A model generated the notes under the pieces. That model worked only from the letters and a program-made list of their open reading frames with translations. It was not told where the DNA came from and searched no databases. Positions 27,811 to 37,445 of a stretch of 64,000 nucleotides of DNA are shown piece by piece. Positions within the stretch are counted from its first letter, which is position 1. Each line of letters starts with the position of its first letter. This DNA comes from Rheinheimera sp. (GTDB lineage: Bacteria > Pseudomonadota > Gammaproteobacteria > Enterobacterales > Alteromonadaceae), in assembly GCA_008015325.1 (NCBI GenBank), contig SSFI01000014.1:103343-167342 (forward strand), in the 5' to 3' direction. Position numbers and translations under genes: made by a program.

Positions 27811-29214
27811 TCAGCTGTAGTGATAAATAATTTCCAGCTGCTCAATCTCGGCTTGTTCCTCGTCTGATCTGAATTCAATCAAAATGTCATAATCGTCCCG
27901 ATAGAGCTGGAAACGGTCGCCGACATCCTGCATATCAGGAAATGCCAGGCGCAGGCCGGCTTTAGTGACCGGGATTTGCAGCGCCTTTAACAGCGCCGGG
28001 ATTTGATTCGGCTGCCCGGACTTTCGCATCACAGGTGCGGTCAGCTTAATTCGGTGGATCTCATCTTTGACCAACATCACATGTAGCTGGCTGGTTGGCA
28101 GCCACCAGGCCTGGTTTCGCCGCTGCACCAGTTGATGCAAGCGCAAATGCGCTGGGAACAGACTGGCTGCAGGTTGTTGCTGCAAGTTACGTATACTGAC
28201 ACTCTCGACAAATGACTGAACATCCTGCCAGGGTTGTTGCTGCAGTATCATTCGCACCGGCAAAGCTGCGGCACTGCTACTGCTGTAGTGAAAACCAGTT
28301 AATATAGCCGTCGCCTGCTGCTGTGACTGTGGGTTAAATTCCTCAAACCGCAGCTTCAGTTGCTGACCCGGTTGCTGTTTGCGCCAGAGCAGCGGCCTGA
28401 CTTTGTGCCAGGAGCCTAATTTTAAGGCGGCCTCCACCATATCGGTTTTATAGGCGACTTTGCCTTCTACCAGCCAGGGTTTGGCATCAAACTCGGGATG
28501 AAACTCCAGTAAATTCCGGCCAATACCACTGAGGATCTCGCTGTCGGTAAACACAGCTTTCACCAGCGGGTCCAGATAAACCCATAACCGGCGGCCATAA
28601 CCTAATAACCGGGCACCATCCTGCAGGGTTAAATCTGCAGATGGCGAGCCCCAGAGTGCGTAGACCTGCTCGGCAGTCATCTTCAGTTTCAGACCAAAGG
28701 CACCTTCCTGTAATGACAGGTGATGATGCGGCGGCACTATCACCCGATACTCTGATGCATCCTGCCGTTGCAGTGCGCCAGACACTGCGGTTTTAAATTG
28801 CATCGTACCCAGATCCACTTTGATCTGGCGAGCACCGCTGATGTCAGAACTTTTATCCGACAAGGCATTATTGCCGTCACAAAACCGGAATAATTCCAGC
28901 TCAACCAGGACTTCGGAATAGTTGCCGGGCAATTTATGCTCATTTGGTTTGATTTTTTGCACCAGCACCGCATCAAAGCGCCGCGCCGTAGCATTTTCGC
29001 GGATTTGCTGCAGATAACGGGCAACTTCAGGCACATCCCGTAACACGGCAAAACGCCATAAGTTATGGTTGCGAACTTTCAGCTCTGTTTTCAGCGGCAC
29101 CACATCCGCCTGCTTACACTCCGGCAAAAAATCAACCAGTGGCGCCAATGTTTCAGCGTGCAGCGGGGTCAGCTGCCAGGCCAATAAAACACAGCAGAAC
29201 AACGGCAACTTCAT
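27811..29214 (-). CDS. Hypothetical exported protein
   Basis: A 467-aa protein with signal peptide MKLPLFCCVLLAWQLTPLHAE. No family was recognised. One segment, GLKLKMTAEQVYALWGSPSADL, followed by GRRLWVYLDPLV, resembles the outer-membrane SmpA/OmlA-like fold of small lipoproteins that bind a ligand pocket, and a similar stretch recurs near the C-terminus (LQIPVTKAGLRLAFPDMQDV). Rich in beta-strand-type sequence. ATG 29214 has AAGGA six bases upstream. It lies between the membrane sulfatase and the DUF2238 gene, with no clear operon partner. Function unknown. Confidence 0.7.
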   Translation of the reverse strand: MKLPLFCCVLLAWQLTPLHAETLAPLVDFLPECKQADVVPLKTELKVRNHNLWRFAVLRDVPEVARYLQQIRENATARRFDAVLVQKIKPNEHKLPGNYSEVLVELELFRFCDGNNALSDKSSDISGARQIKVDLGTMQFKTAVSGALQRQDASEYRVIVPPHHHLSLQEGAFGLKLKMTAEQVYALWGSPSADLTLQDGARLLGYGRRLWVYLDPLVKAVFTDSEILSGIGRNLLEFHPEFDAKPWLVEGKVAYKTDMVEAALKLGSWHKVRPLLWRKQQPGQQLKLRFEEFNPQSQQQATAILTGFHYSSSSAAALPVRMILQQQPWQDVQSFVESVSIRNLQQQPAASLFPAHLRLHQLVQRRNQAWWLPTSQLHVMLVKDEIHRIKLTAPVMRKSGQPNQIPALLKALQIPVTKAGLRLAFPDMQDVGDRFQLYRDDYDILIEFRSDEEQAEIEQLEIIYHYS

Positions 29215-29265
29215 CCGGGATCCTTCAGTACAACTAAAAAACATTTAGTTAACATATAGGCAATT

Positions 29266-29880
29266 TTATGTAACTGCAAGCTGCGCCAACTGCCGGTCGT
29301 GCCAGCGACTCAGTAAAAGCAGTGCCAGGATAGCCCCGAGCAGAGCAAAGCCCATGTCAGCCTGTGTATCCCACGCATAACCCTGCGTGCCAAGAAACTC
29401 ATCCGCTCCCTGCCCCAGCAACACAGCTGCAGCCCATTCAATCAGCTCATATGTCGCACTGATTGCGAGCACAATACATATCAGTAAAAACTGCAACATA
29501 CGCCGGCCGTGAATGTAAGCGCCGCGTAACAGAATTTCCCGAGCCACCAGCACCGGCACAAAGCCCTGCATCAGATGGCCGATTTTGTCGTATGGATTAC
29601 GGTCAAGGCCAAACCAGTCCATCAGCCAGAACCCCAGCGGCACCCTGGCATAGCTATAAGCGCCGCCGAGGCTCAACACCACGGCATGACAAAAAATCAG
29701 ACTGTACAATAAGCGGGTCAGCGGATAAGACTTGCGGGTCAGCCACAACAGCGGCCAGGCCAGTAACACTGGAAAGACTTCCAGTAACCAGGTGGTGCGG
29801 TCAAAAGGCGCAAAACCGGACCACAACAACAGCAGCAGCAACGCGGCGGAACCGGTATAAAATTGTGAGTTTGAAAGCAT
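29266..29880 (-). CDS. DUF2238 family membrane protein (YjdF-like)
   Basis: A 204-aa protein with about five or six hydrophobic segments. The diagnostic core LDRNPYDKIGHLMQGFVPVLVAREILLR and ATYELIEWAAAVLLGQGADEFLGTQGYAWDTQADM matches the YjdF/DUF2238 family, whose members keep a D-x-x-GHxxxGF motif in the membrane. The biochemical function is unknown. No strong ribosome site is visible at ATG 29880. Confidence 0.85.
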   Translation of the reverse strand: MLSNSQFYTGSAALLLLLLWSGFAPFDRTTWLLEVFPVLLAWPLLWLTRKSYPLTRLLYSLIFCHAVVLSLGGAYSYARVPLGFWLMDWFGLDRNPYDKIGHLMQGFVPVLVAREILLRGAYIHGRRMLQFLLICIVLAISATYELIEWAAAVLLGQGADEFLGTQGYAWDTQADMGFALLGAILALLLLSRWHDRQLAQLAVT

Positions 29881-30031
29881 TGGTTCACCAATATCAGCAA
29901 TTACTGAACCAGTGTAAGCAGTAACAAGGCAGAGGTAAAGCCTGCTTTTAGGTAAATGTCGTTAACTAATAGATAAATAATGGATAAATATTGATTTTTT
30001 GTGCTGCAAAGCTGATAAAAAACGACATCAT

Positions 30032-30940
30032 TCAGCAGGCAGGTTTCCCCCAGCTACAAAGTTGCCGGGACGAGTAAAAGTGCTGTCCCCGGCCAGTCAC
30101 CGGGTCAACAAACTGCAGCTGTTGCGCCAGTAACTGTAAAGGCCCGGCCAGCGTCAGAGTTTTCGGCAGCAGCACCGGATAATATGGGTCAAACAAAATC
30201 GGACAACCTATCGCCTGCATATGCAGCCGGAGCTGATGGGTTTTGCCGGTATGGGGCGTCAGGGCAAATAAGCCAAGCTGCTGTTGCCGGGCGACCAGAC
30301 GCAGTGTCGAATGCGCATTCGGCTCCCCCTCGACCTGCTGCATCAAAAAGCGTGGCTGAAATTTTTCCAGCCGGTTACGCACCGTGAATTCCTGCGGTAA
30401 GGAAGCCTGCAACAGATGTTCCGGCAGCCGGGCTACGGCCTGGTAGGTTTTTTCAATTCGCCCTTGTGCAAACAGCTGATAATAAGCCGGGCGGCTGTGT
30501 GGATTGAGCGAAAACAGTACCAGCCCTGCAGTGTCGCGGTCCAGCCGGTGCACCGGCGCGATATCACCAAGCCCGGTATCGCGGCGCAGCCGCTCCAGCA
30601 GACATTCATTAACAAATTCGCCGCCCGGAATAACCGGCAGGCCATGCGGTTTGCAGGCCAGCAAGATATGGTCATCCCGATAAACAATCTGATGGGCGGC
30701 AGCAACTACCGGCTCTGCCACCACCTCGCGGTAATAACATAAACGCCGGCTTGGCAGAAAAGGCGTCTGCATACCGACGATTTCACCGCTGTGCCAATGC
30801 ACTTTCCCGTTCTCAAGACGCTCAGCCCAGATCTGCGGTGCGATGCGCGGAAACTGTGCACAAAGAAACTGATACAGATTGTCCCAGCCCTGGTTGACCG
30901 GCGGTAGGGTAATTTCGGAAGGCCGCGCCGCTTTAGACAT
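30032..30940 (-). CDS. RluA-family pseudouridine synthase
   Basis: A 302-aa pseudouridine synthase. IVYRDDHILLACKPHGLPVIPGG and IAPVHRLDRDTAGLVLFS contain the catalytic Asp in the HRLDRDT motif of the RluA/RluC/TruC group; GKTHQLRLHMQAIGCPILFDPYY is the conserved C-terminal motif. The N-terminus (WDNLYQFLCAQFPRIAPQIWAERLENGKVHWHSGE) looks like a reduced S4-type RNA-binding domain. ATG 30940 with AGGAG at five bases is preferred to the ORF-track start. The RNA target cannot be assigned from sequence alone. Confidence 0.9.
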   Translation of the reverse strand: MSKAARPSEITLPPVNQGWDNLYQFLCAQFPRIAPQIWAERLENGKVHWHSGEIVGMQTPFLPSRRLCYYREVVAEPVVAAAHQIVYRDDHILLACKPHGLPVIPGGEFVNECLLERLRRDTGLGDIAPVHRLDRDTAGLVLFSLNPHSRPAYYQLFAQGRIEKTYQAVARLPEHLLQASLPQEFTVRNRLEKFQPRFLMQQVEGEPNAHSTLRLVARQQQLGLFALTPHTGKTHQLRLHMQAIGCPILFDPYYPVLLPKTLTLAGPLQLLAQQLQFVDPVTGRGQHFYSSRQLCSWGKPAC

Positions 30941-31008
30941 CGTTACTCCTGACAACAGCAGCAGAGTTCGCCGCGGTGCTCGTGGGCGCGCATCTTAACA
31001 AATAACAG

Positions 31009-32274
31009 CTACAGCGCCCACAGCAACAATGCAGCGCTCAGGATAACCAGCGCACTGACGCCAAACAGCCGCCGGCGCAGTCCGGCACTGCCCACCACAC
31101 TGACCAGTGCTGTTTTCACTAAGGTATTGCTGATCACGGCAATGACCAGCGCGGTCGCAGCCAATTGCTCGCGACCGGCTTGCTGCGCGTATTGCGCCAT
31201 TGACAGGGTAATAGCATCTACTTCCGTGGTACCGGCGATGGCGGACACCAGATAGAGCCCCTCGGCCGTTGCAAAATGTTCGGTCAGTTTCACCACCAAC
31301 AGCACGAGCGCAAACATCAGAGCAAACTGGCTGGCGGCCCATAAACTGAACGGATTACTGATGCTGGTGGCGGAATTGGCCTGCAACAGCGGCGCCCGCC
31401 GGTAAAAGTATGCCGCCATTGCCAGCGTCACCAATGCCATCGCACTGATAACCGGCCACAATGGCGCCAGCAGCGGCAGGCAAACAATACCGACCATCAG
31501 CAGCACCCGCAAAGACATCACAGCCCAGGCCAGCAAAATGCCACAGGCCAGTGCATCATCCTGATTTTCTCCCCCTTGTTGCTGCCGGCTCAGCCGGGCA
31601 AAGCTCAGACTCACCGCAGTGGACGACACCAGCCCTCCTGCCAGACCAGCAACAGCTGTGCCGCGTGCCGGCCCCAGCAAGCGGGTTGCGACATAGCCGA
31701 CCAGCGATAACACCGAGATCAGGATCACCAGCAACCAGATTTTATAGGGATTAAAAGCCTGCCAGGGGTCGAGAGCATGATCCGGCAGCAGCGGTAACAC
31801 GATAAAAGTTGCGATCAGTAACTTCAGGCCGGCATACAAATCGTCATTGCCGATTTTGTCGACTAAGCCGTGCAGCGGCTGTTTAAACGCCAGAATGGCC
31901 GATGTGATAATTGCCAGAGCCACTGCAATACCCGCATGGCCGTGCATCACTGCACCACCGAGCAGAAACACCAGCATCGCACTGAGCTCGGTAGTCAACC
32001 CCGGCATTTGTGGCTCTTCGCGTTGTTTGCGGTTATAGGCGGCCAGCACCAGCATTGATATTAGCGCCAGCACCGCCAGTTCCAGCCAGGGTTGTTGCAG
32101 TTGCAACCCAAGCCAGGCACCAACCGCCCCCAGCAGCGCCAACAACATAAAAGTGCGCACGCCGCCAAAACTGCTCAGGTTATTCACTTTGTGTTTTTCG
32201 CGCTCAATCCCGACTAAAACCCCGATAGCGAGGGCATAAGCGAAGTTTTGCAGAATAGTCAGCTCGGTTTGCAT
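31009..32274 (-). CDS. MgtC/DUF4010 family membrane protein
   Basis: A 421-aa protein with about 11-12 membrane segments. The N-terminus NFAYALAIGVLVGIEREKHKVNNLSSFGGVRTFMLLALLGAVGAWLG is an MgtC-like domain, and the rest is DUF4010, with GLAGGLVSSTAVSLSFARLSRQ and AIAGTTEVDAITLSMAQYA. Members are inner-membrane proteins proposed to be involved in ion homeostasis. ATG 32274 has AAGG six bases upstream. Confidence 0.88.
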   Translation of the reverse strand: MQTELTILQNFAYALAIGVLVGIEREKHKVNNLSSFGGVRTFMLLALLGAVGAWLGLQLQQPWLELAVLALISMLVLAAYNRKQREEPQMPGLTTELSAMLVFLLGGAVMHGHAGIAVALAIITSAILAFKQPLHGLVDKIGNDDLYAGLKLLIATFIVLPLLPDHALDPWQAFNPYKIWLLVILISVLSLVGYVATRLLGPARGTAVAGLAGGLVSSTAVSLSFARLSRQQQGGENQDDALACGILLAWAVMSLRVLLMVGIVCLPLLAPLWPVISAMALVTLAMAAYFYRRAPLLQANSATSISNPFSLWAASQFALMFALVLLVVKLTEHFATAEGLYLVSAIAGTTEVDAITLSMAQYAQQAGREQLAATALVIAVISNTLVKTALVSVVGSAGLRRRLFGVSALVILSAALLLWAL

Positions 32275-32381
32275 GAATACCTTCGGAGGTTAAACAACGA
32301 TGAATTGATTTCAGCATTATTCCGGCGCTAAGGCTATGAGCTTGCGCAATATTTTTGCTGGCGGAGCAAGCTGTTGCAGAC

Positions 32382-32403
32382 AAAAAAGGCGCCGCAGCGC
32401 CTT
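32382..32403 (-). terminator. Rho-independent terminator after the S9 peptidase gene
   Basis: Minus-strand AAGGCGC pairs with GCGCCTT around a four-base loop and runs into TTTTTT. It lies 22 bp past the stop. Confidence 0.8.
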
Positions 32404-32424
32404 CTTTATCAGCTGGTCGCCTTA

Positions 32425-34503
32425 TTACTTTTTATGCAACTCAAACCAGGCCAGTGTATGTTCGATTTTGGCGATCATCCGGCTCGGCCGGCCGGCAATG
32501 CCATGCGGCGCGCCCGGTACCCGCACCAACGCAGTCGGCACGTGCTGTAATTGCAGCGCCTGATACAGCTGTTCGGACTCACTGATCGGTGTGCGGCGAT
32601 CGGCTTCGCCGGTCATGATCAGCGTCGGAGTTTTGATTTTGCCGGCATTGGCAATCGGCGAGCGCTGCCAGTAGTGCTGCAGGTTATCCCATGGCACCCC
32701 CGGGAACTGATGATAGGTCTGATACAAATAACTATCCCCGGTCAGCACTTTACTGACCCAGTTGATAATAGGTTTAATCACCGCCGCGGCGCGGTAGCGG
32801 TCGGTCAGACCAATGGCATAAGCGGTGGCAATGCCACCGGCCGAGCCCCCGGCGATATAAACGTTGTCGGCGTCAACAAAACCTTTGGCGATCATCGCGT
32901 TCACGCCGGAATCATGGTCGGAATAATCTTCCGGTGAGCTGTATTTGTTATGTAGCAATAGCGCAAAGCGTTCACCATAACCGGTGCTGCCGCGGTGATT
33001 GTCGTAAAACACCACATAACCTTCACGGGCAAAGCGCTGCATTTCAGCGCTGAAATGCGGGCCGTAAGCCAGGTGCGGGCCGCCGTGAATTTCCAGCATC
33101 ATCGGGTACTTTTTACTGGGGTCAAAATCTGGCGGTGTGATATACCAGCCCTGAATGGGCTCACCGTCAAAAGAAGATTTGTAGTTGATTTCGTGCACCT
33201 GACCGAGCTTTTTGTGGCCCAGCAGATCTTCGTTCAGCTGTGTCAGCTGCCGCACTTTGCCATCCTGCCACAGCGCAACATCGGCCGGGCGCGACGCATC
33301 GCCTTTGGTAAATACCAGTTTCTCAGCGCTTTGCTGATACTCACCACTTAAATACGGCTGCGGCAGGCCAGTGCCGGACAATTGGTCAGTCAGCACTTCG
33401 AGCTCACCCTCTAAATCCAGCAATGCGACTTTGCGCAGGCCTTTTTCATCATATTGCACCGTCAGCTCGTCATTGCTCCACCAATCCGGCGCATTCAGGT
33501 CCAAATCCAGCGCTGCGCCGATATCACGGCTTTTGCCCGACGCGACATCGAGCACTTTCAGTTTGCCATTAGCAAAAGGTAATTTGGCGTTGCTGCCCCA
33601 CAGATAGGCCAGTTTTTTGCCATCGGGCGAGAACACCGGGCTGGTTTCCTGGCCTGGCACTGAGGTCAGCTGTTTCAACGCACCGGATTGCAGGTCCAGC
33701 TGATACAAATCGCTGTCACGTGGCTGATATTCCCAGTCGGGCGCCAGATTGGCCGAGAATACCAGCGCTTTGCCATCCGGGCTGAAGGTCAAATCGTCGC
33801 CATAACTGCGATCGCCACTGGTCAGCTGGCGCGCTGTGCCGCCTTCGCTGCTGAGTAAAAACAGATGGCGGTATTCCGATTTCAAAAAGCCCTGCCCGTC
33901 GGCCTGATACTGCGCCCGGTCAATCACCACCACAGGTTCAGACCAGTTGGCGTCTTTGGGCTTTTTCGGCATTTTCACCAGCGTCGTCAGCTTTGACGGC
34001 GCCGCCGGCAGATTCATGGTAAAAGCCAGCTGTTTGCCATCCGGTGACCAGGTCAGATTGGACGGGCTTTTCTCGAGTGCACTGAGCTTTGTGTTTTGCG
34101 CCGTTTTGACCCAATGCAGATGAATTTGCGCTTTGCCGCTTTGATCAGAGATAAACGCCAGCCGACTGCCATCCGGTGCCCAGCGTGGCTGGCTGTAGTT
34201 AAATTTATCGGCATACAATGGCGTATGCTGGCCGCTTGCCACATCAATTTGCCACAGCGCCGTGCGGGCACGGTCTGTCATAATGTCGTTGCTGTTACGC
34301 ACATACACGATAGTGCGGCCATCCGGCGATAACTGCGGATCACTGGCCCATTCCAGCGCAAAAATATCGGCAGATTCAAAATAAGACGGGTTCACTAACG
34401 GCGGGGCTTGCGTTGGAATATCAGCAGGCACAGCGCTTGCTGCAGCACTGAAGCCGATGCAGAGTAACAAAGCATTGGCACGAGAGAATTTGGCAGTTAA
34501 CAC
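32425..34503 (-). CDS. S9 family prolyl oligopeptidase / acylaminoacyl-peptidase-like peptidase
   Basis: A 692-aa exported peptidase with signal sequence ALLLCIGFSAAASAVPAD, a beta-propeller of WD40-like TolB repeats (SPDGRTIVYVRN, APDGSRLAFISD, SPDGKKLAYLWG), then an alpha/beta-hydrolase domain. Catalytic Ser in GGSAGGIAT (near residue 552), Asp in GEADRRTP (near 634) and His in APHGI (near 667). GTG start at 34503 with GAGG eight bases upstream. Family members release N-terminal dipeptides or acylated residues. Periplasmic location fits a protein-scavenging lifestyle, together with the DUF885, M28 and S8 enzymes here. Confidence 0.93.
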   Translation of the reverse strand: MLTAKFSRANALLLCIGFSAAASAVPADIPTQAPPLVNPSYFESADIFALEWASDPQLSPDGRTIVYVRNSNDIMTDRARTALWQIDVASGQHTPLYADKFNYSQPRWAPDGSRLAFISDQSGKAQIHLHWVKTAQNTKLSALEKSPSNLTWSPDGKQLAFTMNLPAAPSKLTTLVKMPKKPKDANWSEPVVVIDRAQYQADGQGFLKSEYRHLFLLSSEGGTARQLTSGDRSYGDDLTFSPDGKALVFSANLAPDWEYQPRDSDLYQLDLQSGALKQLTSVPGQETSPVFSPDGKKLAYLWGSNAKLPFANGKLKVLDVASGKSRDIGAALDLDLNAPDWWSNDELTVQYDEKGLRKVALLDLEGELEVLTDQLSGTGLPQPYLSGEYQQSAEKLVFTKGDASRPADVALWQDGKVRQLTQLNEDLLGHKKLGQVHEINYKSSFDGEPIQGWYITPPDFDPSKKYPMMLEIHGGPHLAYGPHFSAEMQRFAREGYVVFYDNHRGSTGYGERFALLLHNKYSSPEDYSDHDSGVNAMIAKGFVDADNVYIAGGSAGGIATAYAIGLTDRYRAAAVIKPIINWVSKVLTGDSYLYQTYHQFPGVPWDNLQHYWQRSPIANAGKIKTPTLIMTGEADRRTPISESEQLYQALQLQHVPTALVRVPGAPHGIAGRPSRMIAKIEHTLAWFELHKK

Positions 34504-34627
34504 GAATCAACCTCTGGCTTTCTATGGCAAATTTTTCAGAGGTTCACACTAAAAGAGCACAGCGCGCCTGACAAGTGCATTGTACGCAATGCCGGTCCAA
34601 TGGCTGATTTTGCCGGTTAAAGCGCAG

Positions 34628-34930
34628 TTAAATTTTATCCTGCAGCGGCCGGCAGCGTTGGACGTAACGCAGAAAAATCATCAGCGGCAACAACAGCAAG
34701 CCCAGCACAACAGCAACGAGCAAGCAAAGCAAGGTGAAACTAAACCAGCCATGTGCCGGCGTGACGCCAAGACCAACCACCACGGCCAGTGTCAACAGCT
34801 GATGCAGCGGCACCGACAACCAAAGCGGATAACAATGCCGCGGCGCGAGCGTGCGGCTTAACAAGTACCAGTAACAAGTGCTGCCACCGAGTAAAGTGCA
34901 GCCGAGCAGAAAACCAAATGACAAATCCAC
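34628..34930 (-). CDS. Small hypothetical membrane protein
   Basis: A 100-aa protein with three hydrophobic segments (residues 4-22, 40-58, 62-88). No family recognised. GTG start at 34930 with GGGGATGTC just upstream. It stands alone between the S9 and DUF885 genes. Plausible but not verifiable; overlapping frames on both strands are equally long, though none is so clearly membrane-like. Confidence 0.5.
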   Translation of the reverse strand: MDLSFGFLLGCTLLGGSTCYWYLLSRTLAPRHCYPLWLSVPLHQLLTLAVVVGLGVTPAHGWFSFTLLCLLVAVVLGLLLLPLMIFLRYVQRCRPLQDKI

Positions 34931-34992
34931 GACATCCCCGTTGCTGGCGAATCAGCCCGCAGCATAACCTGTCACATTCTTGGCTGACAAAC

Positions 34993-35030
34993 AAAAAGCC
35001 CCAAAGCGGCGACACCGCATTGGGGCTTAA
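34993..35030 (-). terminator. Rho-independent terminator after the DUF885 gene
   Basis: Minus-strand AAGCCCCAATGCGG pairs with CCGCTTTGGGGCTT with a small loop, followed by TTTTTG. It lies 45 bp past the DUF885 stop. Confidence 0.85.
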
Positions 35031-35074
35031 TTGGGCTTCTGCCGGAGCTGAGCTGGTCAGTCCGAAGACAGGTT

Positions 35075-36961
35075 TCAGCCTTTTGCTTTAACGCTGTCAA
35101 CCCAGTTTTGTACCCGTTGTTCCAGCACTTTCAGTGGCAACGCGCCGCCACCGAGCACAGTGTCATGGAATCGACGGATATCAAACTTGTCGCCTAAGTC
35201 CGCTTTGGCTTTGGCACGCAACTCTAAAATTTTCAGCATACCGATTTTGTAGGACGTCGCCTGCCCCGGCCATACCAGATAACGGCGCACTTCAGATTTC
35301 ACCGCACCTTCCGCCACCGGCGAATTGGCCAGGAAGTATTCTACCGCCTGTTGTTCAGTCCAGCCTTTAGCGTGCATACCGGTATCAACCACTAAGCGTA
35401 CTGCCCGCCACATTTCGGTGATCAGGCGGCCAAAATCGTTGTACGGGTTCTTATACTGGCCCATCTCTTTGGCCAGCGTTTCGGTGTACAGCGCCCAGCC
35501 TTCCTGGTAGGCGGTGAAACCGGCCTGAGTGCGGAACTTCGGCACGCCGGTCAGCTCCTGTGCAATCGAAATCTGCATATGGTGGCCTGGGCTGCCTTCA
35601 TGATAAGCAATGGCTTCCATTTCATTTTTCGGCATCGCTTTCATGTCTGACAAATGCGCGTAATAAATGCCAGGGCGCTTACCGTCCGGTGTGCCCGGGA
35701 AATAATGCTGTGCCGCACCTGGTTGTTCGCGGAATGGTTCAACCCGTTTGATGATCAACGGCGCTTTTGGCAGGATGCCAAAATATTGCGGCAACTTGGC
35801 TTCGATTTCGCGGATAAAGGCCTCAGAATCTTTTAAATACGCCTGACGACCTTCGTCAGTGTCTTCATAAAAGAACTGCTTGTCGGTTTTAATAAACTTA
35901 AAGAATTCCTGCAAAGAGCCTTTAAAACCAACCTGATCCTTGATGGTGTTCATCTCTTTGGTCAGGCGCGCCACTTCGTCCAGACCAATCTGATGGATTT
36001 GGTCAGCGGTTAAATCTGTGGTCGTCGACTGTTTCAGCCGCAGATTGTAATAAGCCACACCATTTGGCTGAGTTGATACGCCAGTTGGATTCACCGCAGT
36101 TTTATCCAGCTCGCTGGTGAGGAAAGTCGCCAGATTCTGATAAGCCGGCAGGAACTGACTGGTCAGCGCGTTTTTAACATCATCAGTCAGCTTCTGCGCC
36201 GTGGCGTCATCGAGCTTGTCCGCTTTTTTCAGCGCTTCGATTTTGCCTTTGGCATCGCTCCACAGTGGGGATTCTTTGTCGGACTCAGCAAAAGGCGCGC
36301 CGGCAATCAGGTTATTAACCTGTTCAATCACCCCTTCATAAGCAAAACGCGGTGGCCGTACGCCGGCGTCGGCATATTTCTTCGCGCGTTGCTGCAATTC
36401 AGCAATGGCTTTGGCAATACCGCCGAGGCGGGTGATATAGGCTTCCATGTCTTTGACTTCTTCGACTTTATGGAAGTTGATCATCACTTGTGGTAACAGG
36501 GCATGAATGCCCTGCATCTGATTAAACACATACTGATTGACGCGGAAAGGTACAGCGTCACGTGCTTCTTCGTACTGGTAAATCCATAAATCGTAAGAAG
36601 TTTTGGCTTCAGTATCGAGCTTGCTGTAGTCGAACTTGCTTTTGAGCTCTTCCACAGTGGCGGCATACCAGGCCAGCATTTTGTCTTCGCCGGCTTCGGT
36701 CACGTCATCAATCTGGTCATTTTTGTCTTTGCGGCCCTGGAAGGTCATCTGCAGCGGGCTCATCTGCAATTGTTCTTCGTATTTTTGTTCAAACCATTGA
36801 TTAATACGTTCGGATTCTGATGGTTGAACTGCAGCAGTTTCAGCTGGCTTTGCCGCTTCAGTCTGCGCCGGCGCTGTGCTGGTGCTGTCTTTGTTGTCCG
36901 GAGCCGGATTACAGCCGGTCAGGATGGCGGCGATGGAAAGGGCTAATAAAGTATGTCGCAC
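35075..36961 (-). CDS. DUF885 family lipoprotein (putative metallopeptidase)
   Basis: A 628-aa predicted lipoprotein, signal LLALSIAAILTGCNPAPD with lipobox LTGC. After a low-complexity linker (DSTSTAPAQTEAAKPAETAAVQ) comes the DUF885 domain with the zinc-type motif AIAYHEGSPGHHMQ and the downstream FRTQAGFTAYQEGWALYTETLA. HEGxPGHH plus a distal Glu is the family hallmark and resembles HExxH metallopeptidases. GTG start 36961 with AGAGGAACACG upstream. Members are suspected dipeptidases or carboxypeptidases in the envelope. Confidence 0.9.
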   Translation of the reverse strand: MRHTLLALSIAAILTGCNPAPDNKDSTSTAPAQTEAAKPAETAAVQPSESERINQWFEQKYEEQLQMSPLQMTFQGRKDKNDQIDDVTEAGEDKMLAWYAATVEELKSKFDYSKLDTEAKTSYDLWIYQYEEARDAVPFRVNQYVFNQMQGIHALLPQVMINFHKVEEVKDMEAYITRLGGIAKAIAELQQRAKKYADAGVRPPRFAYEGVIEQVNNLIAGAPFAESDKESPLWSDAKGKIEALKKADKLDDATAQKLTDDVKNALTSQFLPAYQNLATFLTSELDKTAVNPTGVSTQPNGVAYYNLRLKQSTTTDLTADQIHQIGLDEVARLTKEMNTIKDQVGFKGSLQEFFKFIKTDKQFFYEDTDEGRQAYLKDSEAFIREIEAKLPQYFGILPKAPLIIKRVEPFREQPGAAQHYFPGTPDGKRPGIYYAHLSDMKAMPKNEMEAIAYHEGSPGHHMQISIAQELTGVPKFRTQAGFTAYQEGWALYTETLAKEMGQYKNPYNDFGRLITEMWRAVRLVVDTGMHAKGWTEQQAVEYFLANSPVAEGAVKSEVRRYLVWPGQATSYKIGMLKILELRAKAKADLGDKFDIRRFHDTVLGGGALPLKVLEQRVQNWVDSVKAKG

Positions 36962-37093
36962 TGGCGTGTTCCTCTGTATGGGATCCGGACAGGCCGGTTG
37001 TTGTTTTGATCGCGAAGTGCCTGCGGCACCTTGCGCTAACTTAAGCTGAAATGTGGTCAGCGTCGAAAGATAAATTGTAAACAGAACTTACTG

Positions 37094-37323
37094 TTAAAGC
37101 TCCATCATCATAAAAACACTATTCGGGTCTTCGTGGTAATCCGCAAAAGGCGGACACTCGCTAAACCCAAAGTTTTGATAAAGCGCTCTGGCTGGCGCAA
37201 GCCGGTTCAATCGGGGGCGTGTTTATTTTCAGGCGGCGACGTCGCCTGCATATCCGCTAGATGGGCGGCAAGCAAAGCCGCTATCTCCGGGCCTTGTAAA
37301 TCATCCAGACGGAAAAAAAACAT
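37094..37323 (-). pseudogene. GNAT N-acetyltransferase remnant with internal deletion
   Basis: Two fragments of one acetyltransferase are fused. The N-terminal part reads from ATG 37323 as MFFFRLDDLQGPEIAALL... and ends at TGA after HAPD. The C-terminal part, in another frame, reads LAPARALYQNFGFSECPPFADY and ends in VFMMMEL. Both are standard start and end segments of one GNAT family of about 150-160 aa, here compressed to about 77 codons, so the acetyl-CoA-binding middle is lost. The 230-nt span is not a multiple of three, consistent with a deletion across frames. The ORF-track entry 37133-37339 (+) is a shadow. Confidence 0.75.
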
Positions 37324-37445
37324 CTCAGGTCCTGCGTAAAACGAAAGCAGCGCAAGGCGCTGTTTATATCAGTCGGTAGCGGCGGTTCTCCGCAGCACTG
37401 CGACCAAAGACCAGAAAAGTGCGACGAAAACCGCCGGCGTCCCCG

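Noticed and set aside
37133-37339. 68-aa plus-strand ORF
   Set aside because: Shadow of the minus-strand GNAT remnant, whose protein-level homology is clear.
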